Shown here piece after piece: positions 1 to 7,121 of a DNA stretch of 64,000 nucleotides. How positions within the stretch are numbered: position 1 is the first letter of the stretch; each line of letters begins with the position of its first letter. Both the position numbers and the translations under genes were made by a program. Location of the stretch: contig CANRVB010000007.1 of NCBI GenBank assembly GCA_947643165.1, positions 1 through 64,000 of the forward strand, read 5' to 3'. This DNA is from an uncultured Porphyromonadaceae bacterium. GTDB lineage: Bacteria; Bacteroidota; Bacteroidia; Bacteroidales; Muribaculaceae. Under the pieces are notes generated by a model. It was given only the letters and a program-made list of their open reading frames with translations, was not told where the DNA came from and did no database searches.

Positions 1-18
1 TTTCGTTGTCCGACGTTG

Positions 19-47
19 CAAAGTTACGGCCATTTTGATTCTTGCAA
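19..47 (-). promoter_or_regulatory. possible minus-strand promoter for a gene beyond the left edge
   Basis: Read on the minus strand, TAACTTTG (19-26) matches the Bacteroidetes -7 consensus TAnnTTTG. A CTTG lies 17-18 bases upstream (45-48), slightly close for the usual 19-21 base spacer. Its gene would start left of position 1. The rest of the stretch up to 178 shows no gene. Confidence 0.35.
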
Positions 48-178
48 GACCTTACCGCGTTAATGAACGTTAATTCCGTTACGGAGTTGTTACACTATAA
101 TACACACGCTTGATTATCAATCATTTACCCATATTCAACAAATCGCAAAAAACCGCCGGAATCAGGCAAAAAAATCTA

Positions 179-829
179 TCAGTCGCGCAGACGCATCATG
201 GTCAGCCCATCGCGCAGAGGCAGAATGACCGTCTCGAGGCGCGGATGATTGGCCACATAGTCGTTGAACTTCATTATCGCAACCGACTGGCGGTCGGTGG
301 GCGGCGGGACTTCGGCCACCTTGCCGCTCCACAGCGTATTGTCGGCAAGAATGAGCGCACCGGGGTTGAGCATAGGCAGCAGCATGTCGAGATATTCGAT
401 ATAGCAGCGCTTGTCAGCATCGATAAACACCATATCCCACTTCCCGCCTATAGCCGGTACCACACTGAGCGCATCGCCGATATGCAGGGTTATATCGCCG
501 CCACGGGGTGCGGTGGCAAACAGTTCCTCAAGCTCATCGGCCATCTCATCGTCGATCTCCACGGTATGGAGCCGGCTTCCGGCAGGCATACCCTCGGCTA
601 TCGACAGCGCCGAATAGCCGGTGAACGTACCCAGCTCAAGCACACGGCGCGGCGCGGCGAGCTGAGTGAGCATCTTGAGCAGACGCCCCTGGAGATGGCC
701 GCTGCACATACGCGGATACAGATGGCGTATGTATGTGGAGCGGTATAACCGCCGCAGATGTTCAGGCTCGGCCGATATATGGTCGAGAATGTAGTCCTCG
801 ACCGGCGAAGAATCGTTGGCTATATCCAT
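179..829 (-). CDS. class I SAM-dependent O-methyltransferase
   Basis: The 216-residue protein resembles the small cation-dependent COMT/caffeoyl-CoA methyltransferase family, which moves a methyl group from S-adenosylmethionine to a hydroxyl, often of a catechol-like substrate. The SAM-binding motif ELGTFTGYS lies near residue 65. The acidic loop VEIDDE, the metal-site segment FIDADK and the late LADNTLWSG follow in the family order. The cytosolic protein has no signal peptide. The ATG lies 7 bases after the pyruvate kinase stop, so this is the last gene of the operon that begins at the epimerase. The real substrate cannot be read from the sequence. The family is clear and the specificity unknown. 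Confidence 0.88.
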   Translation of the reverse strand: MDIANDSSPVEDYILDHISAEPEHLRRLYRSTYIRHLYPRMCSGHLQGRLLKMLTQLAAPRRVLELGTFTGYSALSIAEGMPAGSRLHTVEIDDEMADELEELFATAPRGGDITLHIGDALSVVPAIGGKWDMVFIDADKRCYIEYLDMLLPMLNPGALILADNTLWSGKVAEVPPPTDRQSVAIMKFNDYVANHPRLETVILPLRDGLTMMRLRD

Positions 830-836
830 ATATCCG

Positions 837-1883
837 TCAGCTTAACGACAACGATGCCGAATCGCGGTAGGCCGCCGTCGTGTCGATAATGAGTTTCATC
901 CATTCCACACACTCGCGCGGATACTTGCCGAGCGCCGTCTCGCCGCAGAGCAGCAGCGTGTCGGCACCCTGCATCACAGCCGCGGCTATATCGCCGGCCT
1001 CGGCGCGTGTGGGAGCAGGCGACGACATCATTGACTGCAGGAACTGAGTGGCCACAATGACCGGCTTTCCGGCCTTGCGGCAAGCCTTGACCGTCTCCAT
1101 CTGGACCACCGGCACCATAGCTATGCCTACCTCGGAACCAAGATCGCCCCTGGCGCAGAGCAGACCATCGCTGGCCTCAAGAATACCCCGGAAATTGTCG
1201 ACCGCGCGCACACACTCTATCTTGGAGAAAATCCTGACCGGAGCATCGCCCACAGCCCGGCGCACAGCCATAACGTCGTCGGCCGAACGCACGAACGAGT
1301 GCGCTATTATGTCGATACCGGCCTCTATACCGGCAGCGATGGCCTCGCGGTCGCGCTCGGTGAGCGCCGGCATAGCCTCGGGCGTCTCCACCCCACGGAA
1401 GGTGACGGTCTTGCGCGCGCCAAGCATACCGGCCTTGACCACCCGCGCCTCAAGAGCGCCTTCAACATGTCCGCACACCACGAGCTCTATCTCTCCGTCA
1501 TCGAGCAGCACGGGCGTGGCCGCCGGCACAAAGCCACAGATACCCGAAGCCGTGATGGCTATCCGGCCGGGCGACGTAGGGAGATCGGCGTGCTCGACCA
1601 GTGTGACCATCTCGCCCTCGTTCATCCGGATAAGGGCATCGTCGACAGTGGCGGTGGTACGGATCTCCGCGCCTTTGGTATCCATCAGGATAACGATAGA
1701 AGGATCGACCGAGCGGATCACACCTACCATCCTGGCTATGGAAGCGGGGGTGGCGTGGGCCGAATTGATACGCACGCCGGTCATTCCGGCACGATGGAGC
1801 GACGCTATGAACTGCGGAGTGCAGGCATTGTCGGCGACAGTAGCCATGACCGTCGCTACGGGAAGATTTGTTTTCATGCTCAT
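837..1883 (-). CDS. pyruvate kinase-like protein lacking the C-terminal regulatory domain
   Basis: Pyruvate kinase converts phosphoenolpyruvate and ADP to pyruvate and ATP. The A and B domains are present: the N-terminal VATV strand, the substrate segment VRINSAHA, DTKGAEIRT, the catalytic lysine in SKIEC, the metal-binding ARGDLG, KPVIVATQ, and the PTRAE...GETALGKYP end of the barrel. The protein stops after about 348 residues, where normal bacterial enzymes continue through a C domain to about 470-485. The start used here is the ATG whose ATGA overlaps the aroQ stop; a second ATG two codons later (1877) is equally possible. SKIEC replaces the usual SKIEN, and SAHA replaces FSHG. Activity is plausible, but allosteric control and tetramer contacts of the C domain would be absent. 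Alternatively this is a diverged paralogue with another role. Confidence 0.82.
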   Translation of the reverse strand: MSMKTNLPVATVMATVADNACTPQFIASLHRAGMTGVRINSAHATPASIARMVGVIRSVDPSIVILMDTKGAEIRTTATVDDALIRMNEGEMVTLVEHADLPTSPGRIAITASGICGFVPAATPVLLDDGEIELVVCGHVEGALEARVVKAGMLGARKTVTFRGVETPEAMPALTERDREAIAAGIEAGIDIIAHSFVRSADDVMAVRRAVGDAPVRIFSKIECVRAVDNFRGILEASDGLLCARGDLGSEVGIAMVPVVQMETVKACRKAGKPVIVATQFLQSMMSSPAPTRAEAGDIAAAVMQGADTLLLCGETALGKYPRECVEWMKLIIDTTAAYRDSASLSLS

Positions 1884-2305
1884 TTCAGCAGGGCAAGTAT
1901 GGCAAGACGGTAGCTGTCGAGCCCGAAGCCGGCTATGACACCACGGCACACGGGCGAGATAAGCGAACGGTGGCGTATCTCCTCGCGTGCATGCACATTG
2001 GAGATATGCACCTCTATCACGGGCACATCGATGGCGCTGATGGCATCGGCTATGGCCAGGGAGGTATGGGTGTAGGCTCCGGCATTGAGGACTATACCGG
2101 TGAGCGACGCATCAAACCCCTCGGCATGGAGCTTGTCGATGATTGCCCCCTCGGAGTTGCTCTGGAAGTAATCGAGCGACAGTTCCGGGAAAGCCGAGCG
2201 CAGCCCGGCGAGACAGGATTGCATGGTGGCCGATCCGTAGATATCCGGCTCACGACGTCCCAGCAGGTTGAGATTGGGACCATTGATTATGAGGATACGG
2301 TTCAT
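1880..2305 (-). CDS. aroQ: type II 3-dehydroquinate dehydratase
   Basis: This 141-residue protein dehydrates 3-dehydroquinate to 3-dehydroshikimate, step three of the shikimate pathway. It opens with the hallmark IINGPNLNLLGRREPDIYG, and carries the catalytic tyrosine in DIYG, NAGAYTHTS, VPVIEVHISN and the final H-R-S-LISP segment. Length and motif order match the dodecameric type II family. The start is the ATG that overlaps the upstream membrane-protein stop by ATGA. The downstream pyruvate kinase gene overlaps in the same way, so the three are translationally coupled. aroK of the same pathway lies far away at 57.3 kb. Confidence 0.97.
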   Translation of the reverse strand: MNRILIINGPNLNLLGRREPDIYGSATMQSCLAGLRSAFPELSLDYFQSNSEGAIIDKLHAEGFDASLTGIVLNAGAYTHTSLAIADAISAIDVPVIEVHISNVHAREEIRHRSLISPVCRGVIAGFGLDSYRLAILALLK

Positions 2306-2571
2306 GACACTACTATATAATTGATCGAGGCGGTCATAGCCCACCCGATGAACAGAAGGATCCAGGCGATGGCGCGGCGTTCGAGAGCATAGCACCGCCA
2401 TGAGCACCATGCCGCAAGGAGAAGCACAAACGGATACAGCCAGAGCAGCAGTTTCGACTCGCCGGTCGATTCGGAGAGCAGAGCGGGAAAACGGAACGCC
2501 GGAACAGCCGTGAGCAGCACCAGTATCATGAACCACACCGGTGGGCGGAGGTCGGGAGAGGGTTGACTCAT
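2302..2571 (-). CDS. small two-helix membrane protein, unknown function
   Basis: The 89-residue protein has two hydrophobic stretches, roughly residues 12-30 and 40-58, and a third weaker one near 67-86. No family is recognised. Its reality is supported by context: its ATG overlaps the epimerase stop and its TGA overlaps the aroQ ATG, each by four bases (ATGA), the same pattern as the rest of the operon. It is probably an inner membrane protein. Nothing in the sequence indicates what it does. Confidence 0.7.
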   Translation of the reverse strand: MSQPSPDLRPPVWFMILVLLTAVPAFRFPALLSESTGESKLLLWLYPFVLLLAAWCSWRCYALERRAIAWILLFIGWAMTASINYIVVS

Positions 2572-3596
2572 TGTTTATTGGATTTCGAAGCGCGATAGGA
2601 GGCGATGGTGTTGCGTATGCCGATGCGCAGGTCTACGATAGGGTTGAACCCGAAGTCGCTGACGGCATCCGATACATCGCAGCTCCAGTTGCGTTGCTTC
2701 ATTATTTTATACTTGTCGCGGTTGAGGGTAGAAGGCTTCAGAGTGGCCACGCCATACTTTTCCGACACCACCGACGCCACATAGGTAGCCCACAGAGGAA
2801 GCCTTACGGGAATCACGAACCTCACACCTAACTCCTCGGCCACTATATGCCGGAACTCCGACTGCGTATAGGCCCGCTTCTCCGATATTATATACTTGCG
2901 GCGGAGAGTGTTGCCCGATGTCATGGCATCGTAGACGGCCCGGGCCAGATCCTCCACATAGATAAATGTGAGGAGCTGCTTGCGGAATCCCACGCCGAAG
3001 TCGAAGTGACGCTCTATAGCCTTGATCATCATGAGATAGTCCTGCTCGTGGGGCCCGTACACGCCCGTGGGGCGCATTATGGTCCAGCGGAGCCACGTAT
3101 TCATGTCGAGAAGGGTCTCGGCCTTGATCTTCGACAGACCGTAGCGGGTGTCGGGATCGGGCACCATGTCACCCGACATGGGCGTATATCCCTTCTCATC
3201 CCCCTTTCCGAGAGCCGAGAGACTGCTCATGTAGACAAACCTTTCGGGCTGAAGCCCCGCTATCTCCATGGCGCGGATGAAATTGCGCAGATAGCTGAAG
3301 TTGATGCGGTTGAAGTCGGCGAAATTCGTACACTTGGTAGCGCCGAGATTGTAGATCACATAGTCAAACGTCTCGCCTTCGGGCAGAGCGCCCTTGAGTG
3401 ACGCGGCTATGGCTTCGGGCGACTCGAAATTGTCGAACTCAACAAATCCGAGCTCCGGATAGCCCAGATAACGGCGCGACGTGGACGGCCTGACACCGGC
3501 CCACACGCTCAATCCGCGCGAGAGACCCTCACGCACAAGAAAGCCGCCGATAAACCCGCCGGCACCAACTATCAAAACGCGTCTGCTATGTTCCAT
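2568..3596 (-). CDS. NAD-dependent epimerase/dehydratase (extended SDR)
   Basis: The 342-residue cytosolic oxidoreductase has the extended short-chain dehydrogenase fold. The nucleotide-binding GAGGFIGG is at residues 12-19, the active-site serine lies in YMSSLSALG, and the catalytic pair is in YGLSK. The C-terminal half resembles nucleoside-sugar epimerases and dehydratases, but substrate residues cannot be assigned. The ATG at 3596 was chosen because a longer reading would begin at a GTG inside the -7 promoter box. That box lies only five bases before the ATG, so the messenger may be leaderless. It is the first gene of the epimerase-membrane protein-aroQ-pyk-methyltransferase operon. Confidence 0.88.
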   Translation of the reverse strand: MEHSRRVLIVGAGGFIGGFLVREGLSRGLSVWAGVRPSTSRRYLGYPELGFVEFDNFESPEAIAASLKGALPEGETFDYVIYNLGATKCTNFADFNRINFSYLRNFIRAMEIAGLQPERFVYMSSLSALGKGDEKGYTPMSGDMVPDPDTRYGLSKIKAETLLDMNTWLRWTIMRPTGVYGPHEQDYLMMIKAIERHFDFGVGFRKQLLTFIYVEDLARAVYDAMTSGNTLRRKYIISEKRAYTQSEFRHIVAEELGVRFVIPVRLPLWATYVASVVSEKYGVATLKPSTLNRDKYKIMKQRNWSCDVSDAVSDFGFNPIVDLRIGIRNTIASYRASKSNKQ

Positions 3597-3600
3597 AATG

Positions 3601-3631
3601 CAAATATACACTCTTTTCGCGAAGTGGCAAA
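3601..3631 (-). promoter_or_regulatory. promoter of the epimerase-aroQ-pyk operon
   Basis: On the minus strand, TTTG (3628-3631), a 19-base spacer and TATATTTG (3601-3608) form a full match to the Bacteroidetes housekeeping promoter. The -7 box ends five bases before the epimerase ATG at 3596, which predicts a transcription start at or next to the initiation codon. Confidence 0.75.
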
Positions 3632-3765
3632 ACCGACGGGAATCTTACATTAAGAAACGACAACATATCGGACCGGCAGGGCCATAAACGGCCAAAAGCG
3701 CCCGAAAAAAAGCGATAAAAGAGCACATAAGGGTGAATTTCTCGGCAATTGACAAAAAATTATGC

Positions 3766-3773
3766 TATATTTG
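3766..3773 (+). promoter_or_regulatory. -7 element upstream of secDF
   Basis: TATATTTG matches TAnnTTTG. No TTTG or TTG lies at the standard distance. A TTTC lies 24 bases upstream (3738-3741). The predicted leader is about 150 bases long, and no riboswitch was recognised in it. Confidence 0.5.
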
Positions 3774-3929
3774 CAGGCTGAAAAACCATGATTTCCCGAG
3801 TGCCGGAGTTGGCGCCCGTGATTTGTGCGTGTTTGGCATCCGCCCGAACCCTCACGAACCAACGGCCCTCACCGGCGGTCAGAGCAGAAGAAAATTAATA
3901 TTAACCATAACAACCATACCAATCTTTTC

Positions 3930-6833
3930 ATGCAAAGCAAAGGAAAATTAGGAAGTGTTGTTGCCGGCATCATAGCCATCTTCCTGGTACTGATCTGCCT
4001 GTTCTACCTTTCGTTCACAGTGGTGACCAATCACCATGAGTCGAAGGCCGAGGCTTACGCAGCCCAGGTAGCAGGCGAAGGCAACACCAAATCCGACGCC
4101 TATCGAATGGCTTACAAGAGCTATATCGACTCCATCAGCCGCGAGCCGGTCTACATGGGCTATACATTCAACGAAGTACAGAAACTTGGGGTAGGCCTCG
4201 GTCTCGACCTCAAGGGCGGTATGAATGTAACCCTTCAGGTGAGTGTACCCGACATTCTGCGCTCTATGGCGAACGCAGAGGGCAATCCTTATTTCGAGAA
4301 AGCCATCAGCGCTACCGACTCGGTTGTACGCGCCACAAAGACCAACGACTACGTGTCGGTGTTCTGCCGCGAGTACAAGCGTCTTGATCCGAGCGGCGAC
4401 CTGACAGTTGTGTTCCGCGAGCAGACCAACCGCGGCGACAGCCCCGAGCAGATCGAGGCCGCGCTCAAGCAGGAGGTGAAGGACCGCGTGAGCAGCTCGA
4501 CCAACGTGCTCCGCAACCGTATCGACCAGTTCGGCGTCGTTGCCCCCAACATCCAGGAGCTTGAAAAGGACGGCCAGATACTTCTGGAACTCCCCGGCGT
4601 GAAGGAACACGACCGCGTGCGCGAGCTTCTGAAGTCGTCGGCCAATCTGGAATTCTATGAGACATATCCCCTCCAGGAGTATGTCAACGCCATAAGCGAG
4701 CTCGACCGCACTATCGCAGCCGACTCGGCCAACGCCGGCACAGGCCTGCTGTCGCACTTCCTCCAGGTAGGCGGCCAGAACAACCCGATAGTACTGGGCA
4801 TGGCGACCAACATGCAGCGTCAGGCAATCGACTCGCTGCTCGCTTCGCCCGCAGCCAAGCGCATACTCCCCAGCAACCTCGTGCTGGCCTGGGAAGTAAA
4901 GCCTGAGACAGTCGAGATGACCGACACCGCCACCGGCCGCACACGCAAGATTGACCTCTACACAATGGTAGGTCTGCGCACAAGCGGCGGCAAGGCTGCC
5001 CTGAGCGGCGACGTTGTGACCAACGCCACCAGCGAGTTCGACAACATGCAGGGCGGCAACTACGTGTCGATGACCATGAAGCCCGATGCTGCAAAGCAGT
5101 GGGCACGCGTCACCGCAGCCAACATCCAGAAGCAGGTGGCAATCGTGCTCGACGGCCAGGTATACAGCGCTCCCGTAGTGCAGAACGCCATCGAGGGCGG
5201 ACGCTCGTCAATCACCGGCAACTTCACCACCGACGAGGCGAAAGACCTTGCCAACGTGCTCAAGTCGGGTAAGATGGCCGCCAAGGTCGACATAATCAGC
5301 GACACCGTCATCGGCCCGTCGCTCGGTCAGCAGGCTATCGAAGACGGCATGTGGTCGTTTGTAGTGGCACTCGTGCTCCTGATGATCTTCATGTGCCTGT
5401 TCTACGGCCTCATCCCCGGTCTAATAGCTAACATGGCCCTCATCTTCAACATCTTCTTCACCTTCGGCATCCTGGCATCGTTCCAGGCAGTGCTCACCCT
5501 GTCGGGTATCGCCGGTATCGTGCTCGCGCTGGGTATGGCCGTCGACGCCAACGTGCTCATATACGAGCGTGCCAAGGAAGAACTGAGAGCCGGCAAGAAT
5601 GTACGCACCGCCATCGACGAAGGCTACAGCAACGCATTCTCGGCCATCTTCGACTCAAACCTCACCTCGATCATCACAGGCGTGATCCTGCTCATGTTCG
5701 GCACAGGCCCCATCAAGGGCTTCGCCACCACCCTGATCATCGGTATCATCTGCTCGTTCTTCACAGCAGTGTTCCTGACCCGTCTGGTATTTATCCTCTG
5801 TGCCAACACCAAGCCCTTCAAGAACCTCACCTTCACCACTCCCCTCTCGCGCAAGATGTTCACAAACGCTCATTTCGACTTCCTCGGAGCCCGGAAGAAA
5901 GCGTTTGCAGCAGTGGGCGTCTTCGTGGTAGTGATCGTGGCATCCTTCATAATCCGTGGCCTCAACCAGGGTATCGACTTCTCGGGTGGCCGCAACTATG
6001 TGGTTCAGTTCGACCACAGCGTCAAGACCCACGAACTTCAGCAGCAGCTCGCTCCGCTGTTCGAGGGTGCCCAGGTGAGCGTCATCACCATCGACGACGA
6101 CACCAAGGTGCGTATCTCGACCAACTACAAGATCGATTCCGACGATGAGAACGTCGACAACGAGATCACCGAGATACTCTATAACGGACTCAAGAACGAG
6201 ATAGGCGATATGTCGATGGCCGACTTCTCGACCACCAACGAGAACATAGGCATCATGTCGTCGCAGAAGGTAGGCCCCACCGTGGCCAACGATATGCGCA
6301 CAGACGCTATCATAGCAGTTGTGCTGGCTCTGGCAGCGATGTTCCTCTACATCCTCATCCGCTTCCACAACATTGCCTTCTCGGTAGGCGCGCTCGCCGC
6401 TGTGGCATTCACCGCCTTCACCATCATCGGCTTCTACAGCATATTCTGGGGCGTGTTCCCGTTTGCTATGGAAATCGACCAGTCGTTTATCGCCGCTATC
6501 CTGACCGTGATCGGTTACCAGATCAACGATACCGTGGTAGTGTTCGACCGTGTGCGTGAGAATGTGGGCCTGTATCCCAAACAGAACTTCTACACCACCA
6601 TCAACAACTCGATCAACTCGACCCTCGGCCGTACTATCATGACCTCGGCTTCGACCCTGCTGGTACTGCTGTGTATCTTCATACTCGGCGGCGATGCCAT
6701 CCGCTCGTTCACATTCGCCATGATCTTCGGCGTAGTGATCGGCACACTGGCAACCATCTATGTGGCAGCTCCCGTGGCCTATCTGACCGATTCGCGCCGC
6801 AATGCCAACAACCTGAAAAAAGCACGCGCCTGA
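3930..6833 (+). CDS. secDF: protein translocase SecDF fusion
   Basis: The 967-residue inner membrane protein uses the proton gradient to help pull secreted proteins through SecYEG. It fuses SecD (about residues 1-630) and SecF (about 640-967), the usual arrangement in Bacteroidales. A first membrane helix (GSVVAGIIAIFLVLICLFYL) is followed by the periplasmic domain with GLGLDLKGGMNV, then the five-helix SecD bundle with LALGMAVDANVLIYERAKEEL. SecF begins at the cytosolic segment before residue 650 and has DFSGGRNYVVQF and GYQINDTVVVFDRVRE. The ATG at 3930 gives a proper first helix; the upstream in-frame extension is an untranslated leader. A terminator follows directly. Isoleucine is mostly ATC, as expected of a well-expressed gene. 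Confidence 0.97.
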   Translation: MQSKGKLGSVVAGIIAIFLVLICLFYLSFTVVTNHHESKAEAYAAQVAGEGNTKSDAYRMAYKSYIDSISREPVYMGYTFNEVQKLGVGLGLDLKGGMNVTLQVSVPDILRSMANAEGNPYFEKAISATDSVVRATKTNDYVSVFCREYKRLDPSGDLTVVFREQTNRGDSPEQIEAALKQEVKDRVSSSTNVLRNRIDQFGVVAPNIQELEKDGQILLELPGVKEHDRVRELLKSSANLEFYETYPLQEYVNAISELDRTIAADSANAGTGLLSHFLQVGGQNNPIVLGMATNMQRQAIDSLLASPAAKRILPSNLVLAWEVKPETVEMTDTATGRTRKIDLYTMVGLRTSGGKAALSGDVVTNATSEFDNMQGGNYVSMTMKPDAAKQWARVTAANIQKQVAIVLDGQVYSAPVVQNAIEGGRSSITGNFTTDEAKDLANVLKSGKMAAKVDIISDTVIGPSLGQQAIEDGMWSFVVALVLLMIFMCLFYGLIPGLIANMALIFNIFFTFGILASFQAVLTLSGIAGIVLALGMAVDANVLIYERAKEELRAGKNVRTAIDEGYSNAFSAIFDSNLTSIITGVILLMFGTGPIKGFATTLIIGIICSFFTAVFLTRLVFILCANTKPFKNLTFTTPLSRKMFTNAHFDFLGARKKAFAAVGVFVVVIVASFIIRGLNQGIDFSGGRNYVVQFDHSVKTHELQQQLAPLFEGAQVSVITIDDDTKVRISTNYKIDSDDENVDNEITEILYNGLKNEIGDMSMADFSTTNENIGIMSSQKVGPTVANDMRTDAIIAVVLALAAMFLYILIRFHNIAFSVGALAAVAFTAFTIIGFYSIFWGVFPFAMEIDQSFIAAILTVIGYQINDTVVVFDRVRENVGLYPKQNFYTTINNSINSTLGRTIMTSASTLLVLLCIFILGGDAIRSFTFAMIFGVVIGTLATIYVAAPVAYLTDSRRNANNLKKARA

Positions 6834-6861
6834 TAACGCAGTCGCAAATCTGATATAACCG

Positions 6862-6905
6862 GCGACCCGGCCCGCTTCCTGCGGGTCGGGCCGCTGTTTT
6901 TTTTT
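6862..6905 (+). terminator. rho-independent terminator of secDF
   Basis: CGGCCCG (6868-6874) pairs with CGGGCCG (6887-6893) around a 12-base loop and is followed by nine T residues at 6897-6905. Confidence 0.85.
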
Positions 6906-6956
6906 GCACCAATGACAATAAACGCTACCACCCACGTTATCAGCGCATTACGTCAT

Positions 6957-6965
6957 GGGGGGGGG
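6957..6965. repeat. G9 homopolymer tract
   Basis: Nine consecutive G residues lie between the secDF terminator and the promoter of the outer membrane barrel gene, 38 bases before its -33 element. It is one of three G/C runs of nine or more in the window. Confidence 0.9.
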
Positions 6966-7003
6966 TATTATCGCCTGCCGGGATCAAATTCAAGCTAAAC
7001 ACT

Positions 7004-7033
7004 TGCTGGATAGACTAATAATGCGTATCTTTG
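7004..7033 (+). promoter_or_regulatory. promoter of the outer membrane barrel gene
   Basis: CTTG (TTG at 7004-7006), a 19-base spacer and TATCTTTG (7026-7033) match the Bacteroidetes promoter. The leader to the ATG at 7122 is about 80 bases. Confidence 0.75.
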
Positions 7034-7121
7034 TCCTTGTATCGGCGATATGACCGGCAATCACCTTGCAGCAAGCCACAGCCTATGGCCGACACATCAT
7101 TCACGTTTCAATATCCTATCC

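Noticed and set aside
143-152. Third copy of the shared element (TCGCAAAAAA) near the left edge
   Set aside because: Only ten bases match and no -7 box lies at the right distance, so it is probably chance.
3948-4757. Long antisense reading frames inside secDF (also 5655-6935) and inside the SusC/SusD genes (for example 30318-31799 and 36893-38458)
   Set aside because: They mirror strongly coding genes with G/C-biased codon positions, have no family-like sequence and no promoter.
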